A stretch of 5,594 nt of DNA, from positions 1-5,594 of the forward strand of contig JAOAEN010000053.1 of NCBI GenBank assembly GCA_026416775.1. Direction: 5' to 3'. The notes under the pieces were generated by a model. That model worked only from the letters and a program-made list of their open reading frames with translations. It had not been told where the DNA came from and searched no databases. This stretch comes from Dehalococcoidales bacterium. GTDB lineage: Bacteria > Chloroflexota > Dehalococcoidia > Dehalococcoidales > RBG-16-60-22. A program made the translations under genes and the position numbers. This document shows positions 1 to 5,594 of the stretch, piece by piece. The first letter of the stretch is position 1. Each line of letters starts with the position of its first letter.

Positions 1-29
1 CGGCAGCGTCAGATGTGTATAAGAGACAG
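1..29 (+). other. Nextera/Tn5 sequencing adapter (artefact)
   Basis: These bases match the Illumina Nextera Read 1 transposase adapter from its fifth base onward. Positions 11-29 are the 19-bp Tn5 mosaic end AGATGTGTATAAGAGACAG. Genomic sequence begins at base 30, where the minus strand reads as normal IF-2 (Gly-Gly-Ile-Thr-Gln-His). Reading on into the adapter gives the spurious residues LSLIHI. The match is at the very edge of the window, as expected for an untrimmed read at a contig end, so it is a library artefact and not a natural transposon end. Confidence 0.97.
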
Positions 30-500
30 ATGCTGGGTAATCCCGCCCGCCTCGGACTCCGCCACATTGGTCTTACGGATGGCATCAAGCAGCTTCGTCT
101 TGCCGTGATCAACATGCCCCATCACCGTGACCACGGGGGGACGCGGCAGCAGGTTCCCGGCTTCCTTCCCGTAATGGGGCTTCAGCTTCTTGACCTGCTC
201 CCCCGCCGTGGCAAGCTGCCTTTCCTTAAGCGACTGGGGGCGCGCCCGGTAGCCGAATGCCGCCACCACGCCCGCGGCAACCTCATAGCTGACGACCTGA
301 TTGATATTTGCCATGATGCCGCCGCGCATGAGCTGCTTGATCACCTGGATCGCATCCACCCTGAGCAGCTCGGCAAGCTGGCGCACTGTAAGCGAGCGCG
401 GCAGCTCCACCTCGGGCACCTTTGCCGGTGCCGCCGGCTTCTCCGCCCTGGGCGCGGGCTGTCCGGTCGTATTCGGTTGTTTAGCCGGTCCCGGTACCAT
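30..500 (-). CDS. infB: Translation initiation factor IF-2, N-terminal part (partial, cut by contig end)
   Basis: IF-2 is the cytoplasmic GTPase that brings initiator fMet-tRNA to the 30S subunit and promotes 50S joining. About 157 residues are visible from the ATG at 500-498. First comes a short Ala/Pro-rich, probably disordered leader (about 1-34). Then a single IF2_N domain (about 35-88, [20 protein letters not shown] onward), a basic linker, and the start of the G domain with P-loop GHVDHGKT at 128-135. The switch I region EAGGITQH follows just before the break. The N-terminal extension is much shorter than in enterobacteria, as in some other phyla. A TTG at 512-510, preceded by GGGGAG at about 8 nt, is an alternative start adding MKDS; the ATG has AAGGA only 4 nt upstream. 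Either start overlaps the 3' end of ylxR (by 20 or 32 nt), implying translational coupling. The remaining ~400+ residues lie beyond the contig end. Confidence 0.95.
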
Positions 501-783
501 AGAGTCCTTCAATTAACCTTCTCCCCTCGGCGATAAGCCGGGCGCAGTCTCCTTCGGCAAGCTGCGACCGCAGTGCCCTTTCCAGCGCTTTCCTCGCCTT
601 CAATGCCTTCTCCAGACAGACCGGGTTCGGGCAGATGTAGGCACCGCGACCGTTCTTCCTGCCGGTCACGTCAAACTCAACATTACCCTCAGGGGTACGC
701 ACAAGGCGTACCAGCTCACGCTTGCTTGCCATCCTGCGGCAGGCAATACAGGTACGCTGGGGGACATGCCTTGCCGCAGGCAT
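481..783 (-). CDS. ylxR: YlxR family (DUF448) RNA-binding protein
   Basis: This 100-residue basic protein has the YlxR signatures: RTCIACR at residues 10-16, RELVRLVRT at 22-30, GRGAYIC at 45-51 and a following CLEKALK helix. YlxR is a small cytoplasmic protein usually encoded between nusA and infB. It is nucleic-acid binding and has been linked to RNase P and to transcription control in some bacteria; its exact role here is inferred from family only. Cys12, Cys15, Cys51 and Cys56 are present. I chose the ATG at 783-781 because family members place the RxCxxC motif about ten residues from the N-terminus and because it starts 4 nt after the nusA stop. An upstream in-frame ATG at 810-808 would overlap nusA by 23 nt and lacks a Shine-Dalgarno sequence. 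The TAA stop lies inside the infB 5' end. Confidence 0.9.
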   Translation of the reverse strand: MPAARHVPQRTCIACRRMASKRELVRLVRTPEGNVEFDVTGRKNGRGAYICPNPVCLEKALKARKALERALRSQLAEGDCARLIAEGRRLIEGLYGTGTG

Positions 784-787
784 ACGG

Positions 788-2293
788 TTATTCTTCAAAG
801 ATGTCTTCATCTATATCAAAGTCACGGCGGCCCTTTTTGGCCTTGCTGCTTTCCTCACCGCCGTCCCGGGCATAGGCACCCTTCTTTTTCTTCTTCTTGC
901 TGTGCTGCCCGCTATCGCCCCTGCCGTACCTCGTCCCGAGAATATCCTCGGCAAACCGTAGCTGGCCGCCGGCGGTATCCGCAGTCTCAAGAATAACCGG
1001 TGGGGCAAGGATCTCCTCTCCCGCCTCCCCGGCCACTTCGGCTTCCTCAGCCACCACGCCTTCCCCTTCCTCCGCAACCGCGGGCTCCTCGGGGGCGACC
1101 TCCCCACCGATAGGCCCGGCTTCGACGGTCTCCACAGGCAGCTCCGCCTCAGCCACCGGCCCCTCACCGGCGGATGCCAGCACGGCGGGCTCTTCCGCCG
1201 CAGTCTCCGGGGCGGCCTTCTCCTCCCCGGCAGCCGCAACCGCAACCTTCTCCGCCTCCGCCGCCGAGGCACTCTTGATATCAATGCGCCAGCCGGTGAG
1301 CTTAGCGGCAAGCCGGGCATTCTGCCCCTCCCGGCCGATGGCAAGGGAAAGCTGCTTATCAGGCACGATAACCGTGGCGGACTGATCTTTTTCGTTCAGT
1401 TCAACGCTCAGAATGTGCGCCGGGCTGAGGGCATTGGCAATGAAGGTCGCCGGGTTCGGATGCCACATGACGACGTCAATCTTTTCCCCGTTAATCTCGT
1501 TGACAATGTTCTGGATCCTGATACCCCGCAGCCCGACACAGCAGCCGACCGGGTCCACCCCCTCCTGCTTTGCCGCCACCGCCACCTTGGAACGCGAGCC
1601 TGCCTCACGGGCAATCGACTTTATCTCCACCGTGCCGTTATAGACCTCGGGGACCTCCATCTCAAAGAGCCGGCGCAGAAGGTCGGGATGCGAGCGCGAG
1701 ACGATGACCCGCGGCCCTTTATTCGTGCGGGCAACCTGAAGCAGGAGGACCTTGAGCCGCTGTCCCACGCGGTAACGCTCGGTACGCACCTGCTCCGAGG
1801 GCGGGAGCACCGCCTCCGTACGTCCCATATCAATAAGGACGTTACCGGCCTCAAAGCGCTGGACCACCCCGCTCACCACCTCACCCTCTTTATCGGCGAA
1901 TTCCTCAAAAATGGCGCTGTGCTCCGCCTCGTGCAGACGCTGCAGGATCACCTGCTTTGCCGTCTGCGCGGCGATGCGCCCGGCGCCCTCCGGCGTGGCC
2001 TCAACCATGATGGTCTCACCGATTTCGGCATCCTTCTTGAACGTCCTGGCCTCGCGGAGCGAAATTTCCACGTGCGGGTCGGTCACTCTGGCAACGACCT
2101 TCTTTTCCACCCACACCTCAACCCTGCCGGTCTGCGGGTTGATCTTCACCGAAATGTTCTGATTGGGGCTGAAGAGGCTGCTCTTCTTGTATGCCGATCC
2201 CAGCGCCGCTCCCCCCGCCGCAAGCACCACATCCTTTGGCAGGTTTTTCTCTGCCGAAAGCTGCGTTATGGCGAGCATAAAATCGCTCTTCAT
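788..2293 (-). CDS. nusA: Transcription termination/antitermination factor NusA
   Basis: NusA binds RNA polymerase and nascent RNA in the cytoplasm and modulates pausing, intrinsic termination and antitermination. The 501 residues show the N-terminal polymerase-binding domain (about 1-130, including [19 protein letters not shown]), an S1 domain (about 135-200, [20 protein letters not shown]), and KH1 (about 203-282, with [11 protein letters not shown] and [13 protein letters not shown]). KH2 follows (about 285-341, [20 protein letters not shown]). The core matches the ~345-residue minimal form found in Firmicutes. Beyond it is a ~156-residue low-complexity tail: Ala/Glu/Pro/Val-rich and acidic (about 346-435), then a run of six lysines (466-471) and an acidic end [11 protein letters not shown]. 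No AR1/AR2 repeats are evident. The start ATG has GGAGG 11 nt upstream, a rather long spacing. The N-terminal helix reads [13 protein letters not shown], where relatives usually have Glu (AIEAALISAYKR in Bacillus). This is the first gene of the operon; rimP is not upstream. Confidence 0.97.
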   Translation of the reverse strand: MKSDFMLAITQLSAEKNLPKDVVLAAGGAALGSAYKKSSLFSPNQNISVKINPQTGRVEVWVEKKVVARVTDPHVEISLREARTFKKDAEIGETIMVEATPEGAGRIAAQTAKQVILQRLHEAEHSAIFEEFADKEGEVVSGVVQRFEAGNVLIDMGRTEAVLPPSEQVRTERYRVGQRLKVLLLQVARTNKGPRVIVSRSHPDLLRRLFEMEVPEVYNGTVEIKSIAREAGSRSKVAVAAKQEGVDPVGCCVGLRGIRIQNIVNEINGEKIDVVMWHPNPATFIANALSPAHILSVELNEKDQSATVIVPDKQLSLAIGREGQNARLAAKLTGWRIDIKSASAAEAEKVAVAAAGEEKAAPETAAEEPAVLASAGEGPVAEAELPVETVEAGPIGGEVAPEEPAVAEEGEGVVAEEAEVAGEAGEEILAPPVILETADTAGGQLRFAEDILGTRYGRGDSGQHSKKKKKKGAYARDGGEESSKAKKGRRDFDIDEDIFEE

Positions 2294-2325
2294 CCGGATG
2301 CCGACCTCCGCTCCCTTTTATAATT

Positions 2326-2350
2326 AAAAAAGTGGGAATCGGACCCACTT
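2326..2350 (-). terminator. Leader stem-loop with U-run upstream of nusA (putative autoregulatory attenuator)
   Basis: Read on the minus strand, AAGTGGG (2350-2344) pairs perfectly with CCCACTT (2336-2330) around a 7-base loop TCCGATT. The downstream arm ends in six T in a row (2331-2326). This is the form of an intrinsic terminator, but it sits between the nusA promoter and the nusA start codon, 32 nt before the ATG. It therefore cannot end an upstream gene and most likely attenuates the operon. In Bacillus subtilis, NusA-stimulated termination in the leader of the rimP(ylxS)-nusA operon is reported to autoregulate NusA; the same logic is inferred here from position and structure. Confidence 0.75.
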
Positions 2351-2382
2351 CAAGTAACGGCTATTCAACTCTAGTCCATCCG

Positions 2383-2411
2383 ATTATAACACACCCAACC
2401 AGCCCCTGCAA
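2383..2411 (-). promoter_or_regulatory. Extended -10 promoter of the nusA operon
   Basis: The minus strand carries a perfect TATAAT -10 box at 2388-2383, preceded by TG at the extended -10 position (TGTTATAAT). A weaker -35 box, TTGCAG, lies at 2411-2406 with a 17-bp spacer. Transcription should start near 2376, giving a leader of about 83 nt that contains the terminator-like stem-loop. The match is to the housekeeping sigma-70/sigma-A consensus; activity is inferred. Confidence 0.75.
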
Positions 2412-2512
2412 GATGCACCCAAAAGGGTTTTTACCTGCGTTTTGACGGCCATCTAACTCCACCTTATCCCCAATGGTTTTATCTGTGCCCGGTTGATTTT
2501 CTGACTCTCCGG

Positions 2513-2536
2513 ACTCCCCCTTTTACTCCCCCTCCC
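2513..2536 (+). repeat. Two-copy, period-12 polypyrimidine direct repeat
   Basis: ACTCCCCCT occurs at 2513-2521 and again at 2525-2533, a 12-bp period. On the minus strand it forms an uninterrupted purine stretch, apart from one T in each unit, with three runs of G (3, 5 and 5). Such tracts can bend or form non-B DNA; no function can be assigned. Confidence 0.5.
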
Positions 2537-2595
2537 ACACCGAGGCATCTACGAGATTGGCAGATCCGGATGTGCGAGACGGGGAGATGGGACTT

Positions 2596-2614
2596 AAGAT
2601 GGTGCCCCCATCTT
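2596..2614. repeat. 7-bp perfect dyad (hairpin)
   Basis: AAGATGG (2596-2602) and CCATCTT (2608-2614) are perfect inverted arms around a 5-base spacer TGCCC. There is no U-run on either strand sufficient for an intrinsic terminator. The CCCCCATCTTT portion recurs in inverted form at 2725-2735 near the hypF start, which suggests a shared binding site or paired structure. Confidence 0.55.
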
Positions 2615-2622
2615 TGTATCCC

Positions 2623-2654
2623 CTCACACGGAAGAGGTGCTTCCGCCGTGTGGG
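2623..2654. repeat. Imperfect hairpin, 10-bp core with a 3-nt bulge
   Basis: CACACGGAAG (2625-2634) pairs with CTTCC (2640-2644) and GTGTG (2648-2652), leaving a 5-base loop AGGTG and a GCC bulge (2645-2647). An outer T-G and C-G pair extend it to 2623-2654. This is the strongest local secondary structure in the intergenic region. No T-run follows on either strand, so it is not a simple terminator. Confidence 0.55.
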
Positions 2655-2694
2655 AAGATGACAGAATGGTGGGCGCCAGATGCAGCCGGTAAGT

Positions 2695-2723
2695 TTGCCC
2701 CCGGGGGAGCGCTCATCTATACT
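2695..2723 (+). promoter_or_regulatory. Predicted promoter of the hyp operon
   Basis: TTGCCC (2695-2700) and TATACT (2718-2723) are separated by 17 bp, matching the housekeeping consensus at 4/6 and 5/6 positions. The start of transcription would fall near 2730, about 13 nt before the GTG proposed for hypF. That supports the GTG over the upstream ATG at 2680, which would lie before the promoter. Confidence 0.6.
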
Positions 2724-2730
2724 TAAAGAT

Positions 2731-2745
2731 GGGGGTATCTCTGTG
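2731..2745 (+). promoter_or_regulatory. Ribosome binding site and GTG start of hypF
   Basis: GGGGG (2731-2735) lies 7 nt before GTG (2743-2745). Starting here puts the acylphosphatase signature ISIRGVVQGVGFRPF about ten residues from the N-terminus, as in other HypF proteins. The ATG at 2680 would add 21 residues with no family resemblance. Confidence 0.65.
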
Positions 2746-5044
2746 GCGGGTTCGCGATATCTTGCGCGCATCAGTATCAGGGGCGTGGTGCAGGGGGTGG
2801 GCTTCCGTCCCTTCGTCTACCGGCTTGCCACCGGACATAACCTCTGTGGCTGGGTCTGCAACACCTCGGGTGATGTCAGGATTGAGATTGAAGGCGATAG
2901 GTCCCGCGTGGATGCCTTTATCGGCGAGCTGCGCATGAAGGCACCACCCCTTGCGCGCATTGAGGACATTTCCGTTACGGAGTGAAAACCCGTCGGCTAT
3001 GCGGGATTCGAGATAAGGGAAAGCCTTGCTGAGGCGGACAGGTACCAGCTTATCGCCCCCGACATCGCCACCTGCCCCGATTGCCTCGCCGAGGTTTTCA
3101 ACCCCTGCCGACCGCCGCTACCTCTACCCCTTTACCAACTGCACCAACTGTGGTCCGCGCTTTACGATTATCGCCGATATCCCCTACGACCGCGCCAACA
3201 CGACGATGAAGGTCTTCCGCATGTGCCACCGCTGGCAGCAGGAATACGACGACCCGCGCAGCCGTCGCTTCCACGCCCAGCCCAACGCCTGCCCGGACTG
3301 CGGGCCGCGGCTTGAGCTTACCGATGTCCACGGCAGGAAGACCGCCGACGACGCCATCGGCAGGGCGGCAGAACTCCTCAGGGAAGGAAAGATCATCGCC
3401 ATCAAAGGGCTCGGCGGCTTTCTCCTTGCCTGTGACGCCGCTAATAGAGAGGCGGTTGCCGAGCTGCGCCGCCGCAAGCACCGCCCGGCAAAACCCTTCG
3501 CCGTGATGGTTGCCACGCTTGAAGAAGCGCGCTGCCATGCCGAAATAAGCGATGCGGAGGCAGGGCTCCTCACCTCTCCGGCAGCCCCGATCGTCCTCGT
3601 GAATTGGAAGGAAGGCTCCACCATCACCCGCGAGGTGGCACCCGGCTTGAAACACCTCGGCATCATGCTCCCCTACACCCCCCTCCACCACATCCTCCTA
3701 CGCCGGGTGGGGTGCCCCCTCGTGATGACAAGCGGCAACCTCAGCGAGGAGCCCATCGCCAGGGATAACGCCGAAGCCCTTTCCCGGCTCGGCGGGATTG
3801 CCGATTACTTCCTCCTCCACAACCGCGATATCTACTCCCGATACGATGACAGCGTGATGCTGATGGAAGCGGGACACCCCCGGTTTGTGCGGCGGGCGCG
3901 TGGTTTTGCCCCCCACCCGGTCCGTCTCCCCTTCGGATGCGGACAGCTCCTTGCCTGCGGCGCCGGGGAGAAGAACACGTTCTGCCTTGCGCGCGACAAC
4001 TTTGCCTTTGTGAGCCAGCATATCGGCGACATGGACAATAGTCTCACCCTGCAGCACTTCACGGAGACCATCGTCCTTTACGAGCGGCTTTTCCGCATTA
4101 AACCGGAAGCAATCGCCTGCGACCTGCACCCGGACTACCTCACAACGAGGTATGCTGAGGAACGGGCAAAAATGGATTGCCTTCCGCTTGTCAGGGTCCA
4201 GCACCACCACGCCCACATCGCAAGCTGCCTCGCGGACAACGCCGTCACCGGGCCTGTCATCGGGGTTGCCTTTGACGGCACCGGCTACGGCAGCGACGGG
4301 AAAATCTGGGGTGGGGAGGTGCTCCTTGCCGACTGCCGCAGTTTCCGCCGCCTCGCTCATCTCGAGTACCTGCCGCTACCCGGCGGCGAGGCCGCCATCA
4401 GGAACCCCTACCGGACTGCGCTCGGCTACCTCACCGCGCTGGGCATGGACATCCCCGAAGGCCTGCCCGCCCTGGCGCTCGCGGGTAAGGCAGGTCTTGA
4501 CATCATCCGTACCCAGGTGGCAAGAGGCATCAACAGCCCGCCCACCTCAAGCATGGGGCGGCTTTTTGATGCCGTCTCCGCCATCATCGGCGTGAGGGGC
4601 ACCATTGAGTACGAAGCGCAGGCGGCTATTGAGCTGGAGGTGGCCGCATCTGAAGCGCCGGACGAAAAAGGGGGCTACCCGTTCCGTGTTGAAGAGCAAA
4701 ACGGCATTTTGATCGTGAGGCTGGGCGAGACCCTTTCCGCCGTCATCAGGGACTGGCGCGAGAAAAGGGCACAATCCACCATCGCCGCGCGCTTCCACAA
4801 TACCGTCGCGGCAATGGTTGTGGAATTATGTCAGGCTATTTCTGCCCGCACGGGGCTCAGGGCCGTGGCGCTGAGCGGAGGCGTCTTCCAGAACCGCATC
4901 CTCCTGCGGAAGACCAATACGCTTCTTGAGTCCGGGGGCTTTACAGTATATACTCACCATCAGGTGCCCCCCAACGATGGCGGGGTCTCCCTGGGGCAGG
5001 CGGCAATCGCCGGCTCTGGCGGGGTAGACCATTCAACGCGGTAA
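2743..5044 (+). pseudogene. hypF: Carbamoyltransferase HypF, disrupted by an in-frame stop and a frameshift (true lesions or consensus errors)
   Basis: HypF hydrolyses carbamoyl phosphate, makes carbamoyl-adenylate and carbamoylates the C-terminal Cys of HypE, the source of the CN ligands of [NiFe]-hydrogenases. Repaired, it would be 766 residues, the usual family size (about 750). Domains: acylphosphatase (about 7-90, GVVQGVGFRPF at 14-24); two zinc motifs (C111-X2-C114-X18-C133-X2-C136 and C161-X2-W164-X18-C183-X2-C186); YrdC-like (about 200-395, KGLGGFLLACDA, KPFAVM, TSGNLSEEP, YDDSV). A Kae1-like C-terminal half follows (about 400-766, VQHHHAH at 485-491, AFDGTGYGSDGKIWGGE, SSMGRLFDA, LSGGVFQNRILL, PPNDGG). 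Damage: TGA replaces codon 81 (2983-2985) with the same frame resuming after it (KPVGYAGFEIRES). One extra C in 3102-3105 then shifts the frame; removing it restores FNPADRRYLYPF. Trp164 replaces a zinc Cys. From 3107 to the TAA at 5042-5044 the frame is intact (645 codons). Untranslated in-frame, the product would stop after 80 residues, essentially only the acylphosphatase domain. The domain identity is certain; whether it is really broken is not. Confidence 0.85.
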
Positions 5045-5057
5045 TAAGAGGAAGACG

Positions 5058-5327
5058 ATGTGCCTTGCCATACCGGCACGGATAAGGTCAATCAGCGGAA
5101 ATCATGCAGAGGCCGAGATTGAAGGGGTAGTGCGCAGGATCAGCCTTGCCCTCACTCCGGAAGCCAGAGTGGGCGACTATGTCCTGCTCCATACCGGTTA
5201 TGCCATTGCCATCGTTGATGAGGCTGAGGCAGAGGAGACGTTGCGACTTCTGCGCGAAATAAGCAAGACAGACGGCACATCGACCGAGCCTTCGGTGGGA
5301 CAACCCCGAGATGAAATACGCGACTGA
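5058..5327 (+). CDS. hypC: [NiFe]-hydrogenase maturation chaperone HypC
   Basis: HypC is a small cytoplasmic chaperone (HypC/HybG/HupF family). It holds the iron with HypD while CN and CO ligands are added, then delivers it to the hydrogenase large-subunit precursor. The 89-residue protein begins with the diagnostic MCLAIPA, with the essential Cys at position 2 (N-terminal after Met removal). It has the conserved VGDYVLLHTGYAI segment, including His45, which corresponds to the His near the iron site in the family. Residues from about 70 onward form a hydrophilic tail of no evident function, part of which exists because the gene overlaps hypD. The start has a good Shine-Dalgarno (GAGGAA, about 5 nt before the ATG) and lies 13 nt after the hypF stop, so the two are probably co-transcribed. 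The frame ends in TGA at 5325-5327, evidence that TGA is a normal stop codon here. Confidence 0.96.
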   Translation: MCLAIPARIRSISGNHAEAEIEGVVRRISLALTPEARVGDYVLLHTGYAIAIVDEAEAEETLRLLREISKTDGTSTEPSVGQPRDEIRD

Positions 5328-5594
5328 GTTCCGCAACCCGGCGCTGGCACAGAGCGTCCTTGACAGGATCCGCCGCACCTCCCGCAAGCCCGCAAGGCTT
5401 ATGGAGTTTTGCGGGGGGCATACGGTGGCGATCTTCCGCCACGGGCTGCGGCAGCTCCTTCCGCCGAATATTGAGATGCTTTCCGGACCGGGCTGCCCCG
5501 TCTGCGTGACCGCCACCGCTGATATCGACCGCGCCATCGCCATGGCGGCCCTGCCCGGGGTGGTCCTCGCAAGCTTCGGGGACATGGTGCGCGT
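5311..5594 (+). CDS. hypD: Hydrogenase maturation factor HypD, N-terminal part (partial)
   Basis: HypD is the [4Fe-4S] scaffold protein that, with HypC, carries the Fe(CN)2CO unit during [NiFe]-hydrogenase maturation. The visible 94 residues contain MEFCGGHT (Cys34) and GPGCPVCVT (Cys62, Cys65). These are the three conserved N-terminal cysteines corresponding to Cys41, Cys69 and Cys72 of the E. coli protein. The typical opening YATEFRNP supports the ATG at 5311. This ATG overlaps the last 17 nt of hypC in another frame and has no clear Shine-Dalgarno, so translation is probably coupled to hypC. The gene runs off the window end (about 370 residues expected), and hypE is the likely next gene. 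Confidence 0.96.
   Translation, partial: MKYATEFRNPALAQSVLDRIRRTSRKPARLMEFCGGHTVAIFRHGLRQLLPPNIEMLSGPGCPVCVTATADIDRAIAMAALPGVVLASFGDMVR

Larger units (their letters stand above)
2412..2694. other. Non-coding divergent intergenic DNA without a recognised gene
   Basis: This stretch between the two promoters shows no coding signal I trust. It holds a polypyrimidine direct repeat (2513-2536) and two hairpin-forming dyads (2596-2614 and 2623-2654), listed separately. It looks more AT-rich than the flanking genes. No tRNA, rRNA or known riboswitch core was recognised by eye. Its structures might be operators for the hyp operon, part of an unrecognised RNA, or remains of a small repeat element; sequence alone does not decide. 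Confidence 0.6.
2605..2735. repeat. 11-bp perfect inverted repeat, arms 109 bp apart
   Basis: CCCCCATCTTT at 2605-2615 is the exact reverse complement of AAAGATGGGGG at 2725-2735. The right arm overlaps the predicted transcription start and the Shine-Dalgarno G-run of hypF. No flanking target-site duplication is seen, so a MITE is not supported. A looped operator pair or chance similarity are both possible. Confidence 0.5.

Noticed and set aside
1..29. Natural Tn5/IS50 end.
   Set aside because: The bases before the mosaic end match the synthetic Nextera adapter and not IS50, and the match is at the contig edge.
1415..2323. Long open frame (302 codons) on the plus strand opposite nusA.
   Set aside because: It is antisense to a certain nusA gene, is rich in His/Arg/Leu as expected for a GC-rich shadow frame, and shows no family motif.
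2417..2432. Mini-hairpin ACCC-AAAA-GGGT followed by T5 on the plus strand, as a terminator.
   Set aside because: Only a 4-bp stem, and no plus-strand gene lies upstream to be terminated.
2605..2735. MITE bounded by 11-bp inverted repeats.
   Set aside because: No target-site duplication flanks the arms, and the right arm coincides with the hypF leader; a copy-number search would be needed.
2523..2771. 82-codon open frame on the minus strand across the intergenic region.
   Set aside because: It crosses the hypF promoter and start, spans the hairpins, and has irregular composition without recognisable domains; possible but unsupported.
2983..2985. Alternative genetic code reading TGA as Trp or Gly.
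   Set aside because: hypC ends with TGA exactly where the family ends, nusA and ylxR have no internal TGA, and TGG is used for Trp.
2983..3005. Possible selenocysteine insertion: TGA followed by a small hairpin (CCCGT 2989-2993 with GCGGG 3001-3005).
   Set aside because: The stem is only 5 bp including a wobble, known HypF proteins have no Cys/Sec at this site, and a frameshift lies just downstream.
3698..4360. 220-codon open frame on the minus strand within hypF.
   Set aside because: It lies wholly opposite the conserved YrdC/Kae1 coding sequence, with no ribosome binding site or motif evident.

Overview
The window looks like one end of a GC-rich bacterial contig, probably metagenomic. It carries two divergent gene clusters separated by about 450 bp of AT-richer non-coding DNA. 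The first 29 bases are not genomic: they match the Illumina Nextera (Tn5) Read 1 adapter, ending in the 19-bp mosaic end, so real sequence starts at base 30. The NusA N-terminus, the gene order without rimP and the short IF-2 N-terminus resemble Chloroflexota, possibly Dehalococcoidia-like. That placement rests on protein resemblance alone and is tentative.

Left cluster (minus strand, bases 30-2411): nusA (2293-788), ylxR (783-481) and the N-terminal part of infB (500-30, cut by the contig end). This is the classic transcription/translation operon, but rimP, which usually precedes nusA, is absent and nusA is the first gene. A consensus extended -10 promoter (TATAAT at 2388-2383) drives it. 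Between promoter and start codon lies a compact stem-loop followed by a U-run (2350-2326). It has the form of an intrinsic terminator and fits NusA-dependent autoregulatory attenuation.

Middle (2294-2742): a divergent intergenic region with the nusA promoter and attenuator on the left and a good hypF promoter on the right (TTGCCC-17-TATACT). Between them are a period-12 polypyrimidine repeat, two hairpins and an 11-bp inverted repeat with arms 109 bp apart. I see no convincing gene here.

Right cluster (plus strand, 2743-5594): hypF, hypC and the start of hypD, part of the [NiFe]-hydrogenase maturation operon (hypE would be expected next). HypF supplies the carbamoyl group for the cyanide ligands. 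HypC and HypD form the scaffold on which Fe(CN)2CO is assembled. As written, hypF is broken: an in-frame TGA at 2983-2985 at the end of the acylphosphatase domain, and a one-base C insertion in the run 3102-3105 inside the first zinc motif. A third deviation, Trp in place of a zinc-ligand Cys, is at 3233-3235. The remaining ~1.8 kb of hypF and both downstream genes are intact. Given the untrimmed adapter, consensus errors are as likely as a true recent pseudogene. I found no strong evidence of an undescribed system; the points most worth checking are the nusA leader attenuator, the hypF lesion cluster and the structured intergenic DNA.
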